The position numbers and the translations under genes are program-made. Below, piece after piece: positions 1 through 7,734 of a DNA stretch of 64,000 nt. The DNA is taken from NCBI GenBank assembly GCA_013177805.1, contig JABLXU010000047.1, positions 21,463 through 85,462 on the forward strand, written 5' to 3'. This DNA is from Candidatus Omnitrophota bacterium (GTDB taxonomy: Bacteria > Hinthialibacterota > Hinthialibacteria > Hinthialibacterales > Hinthialibacteraceae). Positions within the stretch are counted from its first letter, which is position 1. Every line of letters begins with the position of its first letter. The notes below the pieces were generated by a model. That model was given only the letters and a program-made list of their open reading frames with translations. It was not told the origin of the DNA and ran no database searches.

Positions 1-336
1 GTAAACAGCCTTTTGCAGGCTGTTCCCGGCGCGTTGCGAGTGGAGACAACGCATTGCGTGTCTCAATAAAACCCTTCCTTTCGAGAATTATCCGGATTGT
101 AACCGAACCTGGACGAAAAATCAAAACGATTGTTTTGAAACACTGACACACCTGGCCTTCGCCATCCCTCGCCCGTGTGCGACGGAGCAAGATGAGCCGT
201 TTCCTGGATGATGATGGTATAATTTAATATCGAGGATATCCAAGAAGACTTTATCGTTATTTCAGAACGGCCGTTATCGTGGAGAGGCGGAAGTCAGCCT
301 TCTTTGTTTTGAAATCGGCCAAGGAACATTGATATC
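1..336. other. Intergenic region at window edge
   Basis: I see no convincing gene here. A 7-bp inverted repeat (AACAGCC at 4-10, GGCTGTT at 18-24) forms a small hairpin without a T-tract and could be the remnant of a terminator of a gene left of the window. The rest is moderately AT-rich and holds the extended -10 promoter of the lipoprotein gene at 337. Confidence 0.4.
215..223 (+). promoter_or_regulatory. Extended -10 promoter for the lipoprotein gene
   Basis: A TGG preceding a perfect TATAAT (218-223) makes an extended -10 element. No good -35 hexamer lies 17 nt upstream, which fits extended -10 promoters. It is about 110 nt upstream of the ATG at 337. Confidence 0.4.
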
Positions 337-1155
337 ATGAGATTCTCGGCCTTGTGGACTTTTTTTCTGATCTTCTTTGTGGGGATGGCAGGGTGTTCGC
401 ATTCCACCTCCCTCCGCCGGACGGCTAATCCCCCCTCCCCTCCTTCTGCTTTCGGCCCGAATTATCCAGTGGGTTATACTCAACGGGATGATGCTTACTC
501 GTGGTCGGTCATCACCGATCCGGTAGTGTTGGGCGGAAGTGATACCGAACCGGATTCTGATTTCAGCGATTTGTACTCTATGGGTATTACGAATCTGGAC
601 ACTTTAACGCCGCCTGACGCCATGGCGTGGTCACCGGATGATTGGTACGTGATCGAGATTTACGATCCTTACTATTTTGACATGCACTTGTATCCCAAGC
701 AGTATACCGCCTACCGGATCCGCAAGCCACATGGCCGATGGGGATATTACGATTACATCCACTACAACATGTTTTTTTATCCTTCCCGTTCTTATGCGTG
801 GGGATGGTACCGCGATCCTTTTTGGTTCGACCGGGGAGCGGTGGTTATTTACGACTATCCCATCTCTACCGCGGTTTTCTTCAGTTATTGGCCATCCATC
901 CCGTACGCGTACAGCCCATTCGATTATTACAATCCATTTTGGGGGTGCCATTGGTATGATCCCTGGCGCCCTTACCGGGTTGGGCCTTGGTACAGCTACT
1001 GGGATCCGTGGTGGCCTTGGGGCTATTGGGGATACGCCCGGTGGTGGTGGCGGCCGGTTATCATCGTGATACCGGATGACCACCGGCGGCCTCGCGCCCG
1101 GCAGCCTATGATGGAACACGAAACCCTGAAGTTCAAAGGTTCCCGGATTCTATAA
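337..1155 (+). CDS. Tyr/Trp-rich lipoprotein (hypothetical), probably frameshifted at its 3' end
   Basis: The product is 272 aa. It starts with a basic and then hydrophobic signal segment ending in a lipobox (VGMAGC, Cys about residue 20), so it should be a lipid-anchored envelope protein. After a Ser/Pro linker, residues about 90-245 are extremely rich in Tyr, Trp, Pro and Asp (repeats such as DPWRPYR, WDPWWPWGYW), a composition seen in low-complexity surface proteins. I recognise no enzymatic domain. The frame stops at 1155, but another frame is open from 1080 and reads into the Ser/Pro/Arg-rich segment at 1176-1688, so the native protein may be about 460 aa. Function is unknown. Confidence 0.7.
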   Translation: MRFSALWTFFLIFFVGMAGCSHSTSLRRTANPPSPPSAFGPNYPVGYTQRDDAYSWSVITDPVVLGGSDTEPDSDFSDLYSMGITNLDTLTPPDAMAWSPDDWYVIEIYDPYYFDMHLYPKQYTAYRIRKPHGRWGYYDYIHYNMFFYPSRSYAWGWYRDPFWFDRGAVVIYDYPISTAVFFSYWPSIPYAYSPFDYYNPFWGCHWYDPWRPYRVGPWYSYWDPWWPWGYWGYARWWWRPVIIVIPDDHRRPRARQPMMEHETLKFKGSRIL

Positions 1156-1175
1156 AAGTCGAAAACAGACGGACC

Positions 1176-1688
1176 GTGACACCCCGCGGACCCCGTGTTT
1201 CTCAGGATGAGGCTCCCCGGCGCTCCCCTACCCGGGACGGAATCCTTCCCGAAAGTCCGTTGCTTTCTCCAGACACTGGAATATCCCCGCTCAGCCTGGA
1301 AGAGCGAAGAACGCTGCAATCTTCTTCAATAGGTTCCCTCAATGAGGCTCGTTCATCCGATTTGTTTTCTCCCCCCCGTTCCAGTGGGGCAGAGTTGTAT
1401 ATTTCCCCCCGCCGGTATGGGGACTTATGGAGCGAGTCATCTCGGCATACCGTTCCCCTCGTTCCCCGATCGGAGAATCGCATTACACCGGATATCCCTC
1501 CGTTGTCTCTCCCCAGACCGATGGATCCATGGAATTCCAATTTACGGGATACCAGCGCGCCTCGCTTCCATACCCCTGTGGAACCCTCCTCGACCAACTC
1601 ATGGATCTCCCCCACGAATTCCACTCCACGTTCTCCGGCATATGGAAATATGAGTTCGCCGGGACGGTCATTTTCTCCCGCCCGATAA
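1176..1688 (+). CDS. Ser/Pro/Arg-rich disordered segment, likely the displaced tail of the upstream lipoprotein
   Basis: This 170-aa frame begins with a GTG that has no ribosome-binding site. It is open further upstream, back to a TGA at 1077. The product is low complexity, rich in Ser, Pro and Arg with recurrent SP and PRS pairs, and looks like a disordered tail rather than an independent protein. Because it follows directly on the Tyr/Trp-rich lipoprotein with a -1 (or +2) frame relation, I read it as that protein's C-terminal region after a frameshift between 1080 and 1150. A longer minus-strand frame covers the same DNA but looks like its shadow. Confidence 0.35.
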   Translation: MTPRGPRVSQDEAPRRSPTRDGILPESPLLSPDTGISPLSLEERRTLQSSSIGSLNEARSSDLFSPPRSSGAELYISPRRYGDLWSESSRHTVPLVPRSENRITPDIPPLSLPRPMDPWNSNLRDTSAPRFHTPVEPSSTNSWISPTNSTPRSPAYGNMSSPGRSFSPAR

Positions 1689-2396
1689 CGCCGGAGCAAG
1701 TGCATGATTGGCGATTTTTTGGGCACTATTCCAATGCGCAAAGCGCGAAGTTTCCCTACGATGAGAAAGTGTCCGGGGATTCGGGTGGAAACAGGAACCA
1801 TCGATTCTTCTTTGCTAGCGGCGGATTAGGTCCCGCGCATCCATTCCTTCCACGATTATTGGAACAAGAACGCCTCCGACCGTTGTTCGAAAAAAAAAGC
1901 CCAGTGTGATTGGGAACACCGGGCTGGGGAGGAAAAGCGCGAAGGGTCACTTCGCGTGGTTTCACGCAGAATGTTTGACTCAGAATTCGGTAATGAAACA
2001 GGCAGAATTCATGCCAAATCCTGCCGTTGTTCAGGGCGTAACCAAGGTAATCTCACAGCCTGTAACTGGCAATATCGTAACTTATTGAATATTAGGCGAT
2101 TAAGAAGAGAACGGAATCGATCCGATAGGGGCAAGAAAATTATCTATAATTGCGAATGTTTTGGGGATATTGGCCTGAATTTTGGATTATCTAAGTTCTT
2201 TTTGAGACAACGCGTTCAAGAATTGAACATTTTATCTGGTATCTGAATCCATTTGGCCTCTGATATCCTCCATTTCACAAAGTCCACCGACTTGGTTAAA
2301 AAAACCGACATATCGACTTACTTTTTTCTTTACTTGAATCAGAAATTATGGTAATGATTGATTATCCAACCTTCCAACGGCAAGGAACGGTAGATT
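1689..2396. other. Intergenic region upstream of the hydrogenase operon
   Basis: No convincing coding frame was found. The stretch becomes AT-rich from about 2080, as expected for a promoter region of the hydrogenase genes, but I could not fix -35/-10 hexamers. It contains a minus-strand terminator-like hairpin at 1890-1925. Confidence 0.4.
1890..1925 (-). terminator. Intrinsic terminator-like hairpin, minus strand
   Basis: AGCCC (1898-1902) pairs with GGGCT (1921-1925) and GTGT (1904-1907) with ACAC (1916-1919), with one A/C mismatch and an 8-nt loop. Nine A residues at 1890-1898 read as a T-tract on the minus strand. It would stop leftward transcription, yet no leftward gene is recognisable between here and 2396. 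Confidence 0.45.
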
Positions 2397-3560
2397 ATGA
2401 CCAAACCCGCCGTGACAGCCACCCCGTCTCTCCCGTGGATCGACCGCGCTGGTCTCGATTCCCTGATTGAACTTCTTTGTAAATTGGGCTATACCGTGAT
2501 CGGCCCGCGCCTCCAGGATGGGGCCGTGGTGTTGGAGGAAGTGCAATCTACCGCGGATTTCCCCGTGGGGTGGACCGACGAGCAGGAGGGGGGAAAATAC
2601 CGCCTCAAAAAGAAAAAAAATACCACTTTGTTTTGTTACACGGTGGGTCCCCAATCGTGGAAAAAATACCTATGGCCCCCCTATCAGTATCTCTGGAAAG
2701 CGCAGCGGAACGAATCGGGTTTCCAGGTTAGCGAAAACCATAAAGAGTTACGGAAATATGCGTTGATCGGTGTCCGATCATGTGAGCTGGCCGCCCTCGC
2801 CATCTTAGACATGGTTTTAAAACGAGGCCCTTTTCAAGATTCCCATTATCAGCAAATCCGCGAAAACCTGTTCGTGGTGGCCGTGAATTGCACGAAAGCG
2901 GGGGGAACATGCTTTTGCACGTCGATGAAAACTGGCCCCAAAGCTTCCTCGGGTTTCGATCTGGCTCTCACCGAGTTGTTTGAAAGCGACCGACACGGTT
3001 TCCTGGTGGAGTCCGGTTCTGAGCGCGGCCAGGAAATCATCCAACAGATTCCGCACGAAATGGCTTCGAAGAAAGACATGGATCAGGCAGAAGCGTTGAT
3101 GCGGAAAAGCGCCGGAGCTATGGGGCGGACACTGAACACCGAAGAAGTTAAAGAGTTGATATACCGGAACTTGGAGCATCCCCTGTGGGACGAAATCGCG
3201 GCCCGGTGTCTGAGCTGCGCCAACTGTACCTTGGTCTGTCCTACCTGTTTCTGCACCACAGTGGAGGATTCCACCAGCCTGACGGGCGATCATGCCGAAC
3301 GGAGGCGCGTCTGGGACTCCTGTTTCACTTTGGATTTTTCCTATATTCACGGGGGGAGCGTACGGTCTTCGCCGAAATCACGTTTTCGCCAGTGGATGGC
3401 GCACAAACTAGCGTTTTGGCAAGACCAATTCGGGATGCCCGGCTGTGTGGGATGCGGCCGTTGTATCACGTGGTGCCCCGTGGGGATCGACATCACCCGC
3501 GAAGCCCAAACCTTGCGGGAAAGTGAGCGTCCCAGCAGCAAGGGGCGTGGAGGAGTCTAA
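2397..3560 (+). CDS. hydB: Group 3b [NiFe]-hydrogenase (sulfhydrogenase) beta subunit, iron-sulfur protein
   Basis: The 387-aa protein matches the HydB family of cytosolic NAD(P)-linked sulfhydrogenases, which relay electrons between the diaphorase (gamma) and hydrogenase (delta) subunits through [4Fe-4S] clusters. The cluster motifs are visible: CLSCANCTLVCPTCFC near residue 271 and CVGCGRCITWCP near residue 350, plus the family GVRSCELAAL stretch in the N-terminal half. No signal peptide is present, so it is cytoplasmic. An AAGGA lies about 10 nt before the ATG. It is the first gene of the hydBGDA order, and a 301-nt gap separates it from hydG, so the two may not be tightly coupled. Length is close to known HydB proteins. 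Confidence 0.9.
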   Translation: MTKPAVTATPSLPWIDRAGLDSLIELLCKLGYTVIGPRLQDGAVVLEEVQSTADFPVGWTDEQEGGKYRLKKKKNTTLFCYTVGPQSWKKYLWPPYQYLWKAQRNESGFQVSENHKELRKYALIGVRSCELAALAILDMVLKRGPFQDSHYQQIRENLFVVAVNCTKAGGTCFCTSMKTGPKASSGFDLALTELFESDRHGFLVESGSERGQEIIQQIPHEMASKKDMDQAEALMRKSAGAMGRTLNTEEVKELIYRNLEHPLWDEIAARCLSCANCTLVCPTCFCTTVEDSTSLTGDHAERRRVWDSCFTLDFSYIHGGSVRSSPKSRFRQWMAHKLAFWQDQFGMPGCVGCGRCITWCPVGIDITREAQTLRESERPSSKGRGGV

Positions 3561-3861
3561 GTTCCTCTTGTTTTTTACTATACGAAATACCGTGAAAAAG
3601 TATTGAATATTTTAGCGCGAAAGGCAAAGTAGGGGTATAGATCAGGGCGCAAATCATAGGCTGGCCGCAGGGAAAGGAATGAATTCCCGGTTCTACTGGG
3701 ATAAGGGTAGGGTTAGGGAAGCCCGGAAAAGATGAAAAAAAATCCCTGTCATCCAACCGGAGTGGCCCGAAAAGATGGATTCGCGCATAGCGCACACCCA
3801 TCAAATCAGCGCCCAGGCAATGTCGGGACGAACAGATCTTGATGTGAAAGGGAGTTGCGTC
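3561..3861. other. Gap between hydB and hydG with a degenerate dispersed-repeat half
   Basis: No gene is visible. Positions about 3702-3730 (AGGGTAGGGTTAGGGAAGCC and following bases) resemble one half of the palindromic repeat found at 61427-61460, in diverged form. The ribosome-binding site of hydG (AAAGGGAG, 3847-3854) is at the right end. An in-frame ATG at 3775 lacks a ribosome-binding site. Confidence 0.4.
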
Positions 3862-4698
3862 ATGGCCTTCGAGCCGGATCCCATGCTTCCCCGTTCCTAC
3901 CGGGTAGACCGGATCATCGTTGAAACGGACGACACGTTTACCGTGCATCTCGTGCCGTTCAACGGTGAGGATGGACATCCCTATTCCCCCGGGCAATTCA
4001 ACATGCTCTATGTGTACGGTGTCGGCGAAGTGCCCATCTCCATCAGTGGAAATCCGGTAACGCCCATACCTCTAGTGCACACCACCCGGGAAGTGGGGGC
4101 CGTCACGCGGGCGATGCGCGCGTTGAAAAAAGGGGATCTCCTGGGAGTTCGGGGGCCTTTCGGCAGCCATTGGCCCATCGAAAAGGCGGAAGGCAGTGAC
4201 GTGGTCATTGTGGCCGGGGGAATCGGACTGGCGCCTTTGCGTCCCGCCTTGTACCAGTTGATGGCTCACCGCGAAAAGTACGGCCGCATTGTGCTGCTCT
4301 ACGGCACGCGCACCCCGGGGGATATTCTGTTCCGGCAAGAACTCAAGCAGTGGCGGGGGGAATTCGACCTGGAGATCTACATCACTGTAGACCGGGCGAT
4401 GGAGGGTTGGCGCGGCAATGTGGGCGTGGTGACCACGTTAATCCCCCGGGCGCCGTTTGATCCGCACAACACGGTAGCACTGATCTGCGGCCCTGAGGTC
4501 ATGATGAAATTCACCGTGCAAGCGCTGAACAAGCGGGGGGTGACCTATGACCGGATTTTCGTCTCCATGGAACGCAATATGAAATGCGGAATCGGCTTTT
4601 GCGGCCATTGCCAGTTTGGTCCAACCTTTGTCTGCAAGGACGGACCGGTGTTCGCCTTCCATCAGATCCAGAATTGGTTCGACAAGTGGGAGATATGA
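3862..4698 (+). CDS. hydG: Group 3b [NiFe]-hydrogenase gamma subunit, FAD/NAD(P)-binding diaphorase
   Basis: The 278-aa protein has the ferredoxin-NADP reductase fold: an FAD-binding N-terminal domain (YSPGQFNML near residue 46), an NAD(P)-binding GGIGLAPLRPAL loop near residue 122, and a C-terminal Cys cluster (MKCGIGFCGHCQFG..FVC) like the [2Fe-2S] site of dihydroorotate dehydrogenase electron-transfer subunits. It would exchange electrons with NAD(P)H in the cytosol. I chose the ATG at 3862 because AAAGGGAG lies about 7 nt upstream and the length matches the family. An in-frame ATG at 3775 would add 29 unlikely residues. Its stop is followed 20 nt later by hydD. Confidence 0.9.
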   Translation: MAFEPDPMLPRSYRVDRIIVETDDTFTVHLVPFNGEDGHPYSPGQFNMLYVYGVGEVPISISGNPVTPIPLVHTTREVGAVTRAMRALKKGDLLGVRGPFGSHWPIEKAEGSDVVIVAGGIGLAPLRPALYQLMAHREKYGRIVLLYGTRTPGDILFRQELKQWRGEFDLEIYITVDRAMEGWRGNVGVVTTLIPRAPFDPHNTVALICGPEVMMKFTVQALNKRGVTYDRIFVSMERNMKCGIGFCGHCQFGPTFVCKDGPVFAFHQIQNWFDKWEI

Positions 4699-4718
4699 CA
4701 GCAGAAGGGACGCGCATA

Positions 4719-5498
4719 ATGAAAAAAAGGCCGAAACCTAAATTGGCGGTATGGAAATTCGCGTCCTGCGACGGATGCCAGCTGAGCCTGTTGGATTGCG
4801 AGGAGGAGTTGCTGGCGGTGGTGGGCGAAGTGGAAATCGCCAATTTCCCCGAGGCCTCGCGGGCGGTGGTCAAGGGGCCGTATGACCTCTCCCTGGTCGA
4901 AGGCTCGATCACTACGCCCCATGACGCCGAGCGCATTCACCAGGTGCGGCGCATGTCCACGAGCCTTATTTCCATCGGGGCGTGCGCCACGGCGGGTGGC
5001 ATTCAATCCCTGCGCAATTTCAAGAATGTCCAGGATTTTACCGCGTTGGTGTATCCCTCGCCACAATACATCGACACGCTGAAAAAATCCACGCCCATTG
5101 CAGACCATGTGTTCGTCGATTTCGAACTGCGCGGATGCCCGATTAACAAGTATCAACTGCTTGAGGTGATCAGCGCCTACCTGAACAACCGCAAACCCAA
5201 TATTCCGAATTACAGCGTCTGCATGGAATGCAAACGCCAGGGCAACGTTTGCGTCATGGTCGCGCATGGCATTCCTTGCATGGGGCCGGTAACTCAGGCC
5301 GGATGCAACGCGCTGTGCCCGTCGTACCAACGGGGGTGCTTTGCCTGTTTCGGTCCCAAGGAATCGTCCAACACCAGCAGCCTCAGCGAATGGTTTATCC
5401 AAACCGGCATGAAGAAGGATGACGTGATCCGCGCCTTCCGAGGCTTCAACGCCTACGCGGAACCTTTCCGGAGAGAGAGTGAAGCCTATGAAAGGTAA
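4719..5498 (+). CDS. hydD: Group 3b [NiFe]-hydrogenase small (delta) subunit
   Basis: The 259-aa product is the small subunit, carrying the [4Fe-4S] clusters that lead to the NiFe site. The Cys motifs are visible: CDGCQLSLLD near the N-terminus, GACATAGG, RGCP, and the C-terminal series MECKRQGNVC..GIPCMGP..AGCNALCP..GCFACFGP. There is no Tat signal peptide, so the enzyme is cytosolic, consistent with group 3. I chose the ATG at 4719 (AGAAGGGA 8 nt upstream). Earlier in-frame starts at 4695 (overlapping the hydG stop) and 4584 are less likely. It overlaps hydA by 11 nt, indicating translational coupling. Confidence 0.92.
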   Translation: MKKRPKPKLAVWKFASCDGCQLSLLDCEEELLAVVGEVEIANFPEASRAVVKGPYDLSLVEGSITTPHDAERIHQVRRMSTSLISIGACATAGGIQSLRNFKNVQDFTALVYPSPQYIDTLKKSTPIADHVFVDFELRGCPINKYQLLEVISAYLNNRKPNIPNYSVCMECKRQGNVCVMVAHGIPCMGPVTQAGCNALCPSYQRGCFACFGPKESSNTSSLSEWFIQTGMKKDDVIRAFRGFNAYAEPFRRESEAYER

Positions 5499-6864
5499 AA
5501 CCCCCCCGGCCAAAACCTCCAAATCCCTCCCCCCGGCGGCCAAGAAAAATTCCAAGGCCGCGCGCCGCGATGGTTCGAGCACCCGGATCATCCAAGTGGA
5601 TTACCTAGCCCGCGTCGAAGGCGAAGGCGGGCTCTATATCAAAATTTCCGGCAACGAAGTCCGTGAGGTCCAGTTCAAGATTTTCGAACCGCCCCGCTTT
5701 TTCGAAGCGTTTTTGCGCGGCCGCCTGTACCGCGAGGCGCCCGACATCACCGCCCGGATTTGTGGAATTTGCCCTGTCGCGTATCAAATGAGCGCCAGCC
5801 ACGCCATCGAAAAGGCGTTCGGCGTCACCATCATCGGCCCGATCCGGGATCTGCGGCGGCTGCTCTACTGCGGCGAGTGGATCGAAAGCCACGCCCTGCA
5901 CGTTCTGATGCTCCACGCGCCCGATTTTCTCGGCTATCAAGACGCCATCCAGATGGCCAAGGACCATCCAGACCTTGTCCAGACCGGGCTGAAGATCAAA
6001 AAAATCGGCAATGACATCGTCAATTTGCTGGGGGGACGGGAGATTCACCCCATCAACGTACAAGTGGGCGGGTTTTACCGAGTCCCTCCACGAAAACAAT
6101 TCGAGCCGCTCATCGAGCGACTCAAATGGGCGAGGGAGCAGGCGGTCGGGCTGGCGAAATGGTGCGCCACCCTGCCGATTCCCTCGTTCGAATACGACTA
6201 CGAGTTCGCCGCTCTCCACCATCCGACCGAGTATCCCTTTAACGAGGGCCGTATCCGCACCAGCAAGGGCCTTGATATCCCTGTGGAGGATTTCGAAAAA
6301 TACTTCATCGAGGAACATGTGCCACATTCGACTTCCTTGCAGGCGCGCCTCAAGGAGCGGGGAGCGTATTTTGTCGGCCCTACCGCCCGCTACAATCTGA
6401 ACTACGACCAACTCTCACCCTTGGCGCAGGAGACCGCCAAAGCCATTGGACTTTCCCACTTTTCGCGCAATCCGTTCGAAAGCATCCTGGTGCGCGCGGT
6501 GGAGATCGTGTACGCTTGTGACGAGGCACTGCGGATTCTGGAACATTTCCACCCCCCCGACCGGCCGGCCATCCCGTTGCAACCGCAGGCCGCGACCGGC
6601 TACGGCTGTACCGAAGCGCCGCGGGGAATGCTTTACCACCGCTACACGTTAGACCGCGAGGGGGTTATTCTGGACGCCCGGATCGTACCACCGACTTCGC
6701 AGAACCAAAAAATCATTGAAAACGATTTGCTGCGGTTCGTGTCAGCCAATCTGAAAATGCCCAAGGACGAATTGACCTGGAAATGCGAACAAGCCATCCG
6801 CAATTACGATCCCTGCATATCGTGCTCATGCCATTTTTTAAAATTGCGCATCGAGCGCGAGTGA
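5488..6864 (+). CDS. hydA: Group 3b [NiFe]-hydrogenase large (alpha) catalytic subunit
   Basis: The 458-aa catalytic subunit holds the NiFe(CN)2CO site. The L1 motif RICGICP (about residue 88) and the L2 motif DPCISCSCH near the C-terminus supply the four nickel-binding cysteines. The tail after L2 is short (FLKLRIERE), the part that a maturation protease would remove. The ATG at 5488 is preferred over a GTG at 5479 because GGAGAGAGAG is well spaced before it. It overlaps hydD by 11 nt and is followed 13 nt later by the protease gene. L2 and the diaphorase partner place it in the bidirectional NADP-linked group 3b, which may also reduce polysulfide. Confidence 0.94.
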   Translation: MKGKTPPAKTSKSLPPAAKKNSKAARRDGSSTRIIQVDYLARVEGEGGLYIKISGNEVREVQFKIFEPPRFFEAFLRGRLYREAPDITARICGICPVAYQMSASHAIEKAFGVTIIGPIRDLRRLLYCGEWIESHALHVLMLHAPDFLGYQDAIQMAKDHPDLVQTGLKIKKIGNDIVNLLGGREIHPINVQVGGFYRVPPRKQFEPLIERLKWAREQAVGLAKWCATLPIPSFEYDYEFAALHHPTEYPFNEGRIRTSKGLDIPVEDFEKYFIEEHVPHSTSLQARLKERGAYFVGPTARYNLNYDQLSPLAQETAKAIGLSHFSRNPFESILVRAVEIVYACDEALRILEHFHPPDRPAIPLQPQAATGYGCTEAPRGMLYHRYTLDREGVILDARIVPPTSQNQKIIENDLLRFVSANLKMPKDELTWKCEQAIRNYDPCISCSCHFLKLRIERE

Positions 6865-6877
6865 CCGGCCCTCGATC

Positions 6878-7390
6878 ATGACCGCGCCACCGGCCTGGAT
6901 CCAAATTCCCGCCATCGTCATCGGCCTGGGCCATTACGGTCGGGGTGATGACGCGGCCGGGCTTCTCGCCGCCCGGCGTGTCCAGGAGGCCACACTCCCC
7001 CATGTTCCTGTCTTCCTCTGCCCCGGCGATTGTAGCCGTCTGCTCGAAATGTGGGCTGGAACAGAGAATGTTATGCTCATTGATGCCGTATCATCCGGGG
7101 CCGAACCGGGCAAGACGCACAAATGGGACGTTAAAACGGATCCCCTTGAAACATCTTGGTTTGCGTTGTCCACGCACGCGTTCGGACCGTTAGACGCCAT
7201 TGCCTTGGCCAAAGCCCTGAAACAATTGCCGGAAAACTTGTGGATTTATGGAATCGAAGGCAAACAGTTTGGCCTGGGCGATGATGTTTCCCCTGAAGTG
7301 CAATCCGCCATCGAGACCATCGCCCAGCGTGTGGTGGCGGATATCCAAGCGATTCTCAAGAAACGTGATCGTTCATCCGCAGAGAAATAA
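6878..7390 (+). CDS. Hydrogenase maturation protease (HycI/HyaD family)
   Basis: The 170-aa protein belongs to the nickel-dependent endopeptidases that cut the C-terminal extension of the large subunit after Ni insertion. The N-terminal signature is present as GLGHYGRGDDAAG, with His where most relatives have Asn. The expected acidic ligand (RGDD), a second Asp (LIDAV) and the STHAFG His correspond to the three metal ligands known from HybD. It sits directly after hydA and 4 nt before hypA, so it is most likely dedicated to HydA. Confidence 0.85.
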   Translation: MTAPPAWIQIPAIVIGLGHYGRGDDAAGLLAARRVQEATLPHVPVFLCPGDCSRLLEMWAGTENVMLIDAVSSGAEPGKTHKWDVKTDPLETSWFALSTHAFGPLDAIALAKALKQLPENLWIYGIEGKQFGLGDDVSPEVQSAIETIAQRVVADIQAILKKRDRSSAEK

Positions 7391-7394
7391 GCCA

Positions 7395-7661
7395 ATGCAC
7401 GAATCATCTCTGATGCGCGATTTGCTTGCCAAAATTGAGGCGGCGCTTGTTGAACAAGGCGCCTGCCGCGTGGTCCGTGTTTCCATCCGTCTGGGCGCGC
7501 TGTGCGGAATTTCGCCCGGACATTTTCGCGGCCATTTCTCCCTTGCCGCTCAAGGAACCCCCGCCGAGCATGCCTTTCTGGAGATTAAACAATCTGAAAA
7601 CCTGGCCGATCCCCACGCCCGGGACGTCCTTTTAGAACGCCTCGAGGTAGAATACGAATAA
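7395..7661 (+). CDS. hypA: Short HypA-like nickel metallochaperone lacking the zinc-ribbon domain
   Basis: The product is 88 aa and begins MHESSLM, the start of HypA proteins, where His2 and Glu3 take part in Ni binding. The N-terminal alpha/beta nickel domain is intact (RVVRVSIRLGAL). The usual middle zinc domain with two CxxC pairs is missing: the chain goes from LEIKQSENLADPHARD directly into the terminal strand LLERLEVEYE. Normal HypA is about 113 aa. The start at 7395 is certain from the MHE motif. Loss of the Zn site, together with no hypB in the cluster, suggests a variant Ni-delivery mode. No frameshift is evident because the C-terminal strand is kept. Confidence 0.85.
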   Translation: MHESSLMRDLLAKIEAALVEQGACRVVRVSIRLGALCGISPGHFRGHFSLAAQGTPAEHAFLEIKQSENLADPHARDVLLERLEVEYE

Positions 7662-7734
7662 GGACGCGAGGTATTGGCAAAGGGCGATCCTCGAGGGATC
7701 CTCTTCCATTCTAGGACAGGCATTCACTTCGATT

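Noticed and set aside
1202..1801. A 199-codon frame on the minus strand opposite the Ser/Pro-rich segment
   Set aside because: It looks like the shadow of the plus-strand segment, with no ribosome-binding site and no recognisable family.
1956..2246. A 96-codon plus-strand frame before the hydrogenase operon
   Set aside because: Random-looking composition with no ribosome-binding site; the region is AT-rich non-coding DNA.
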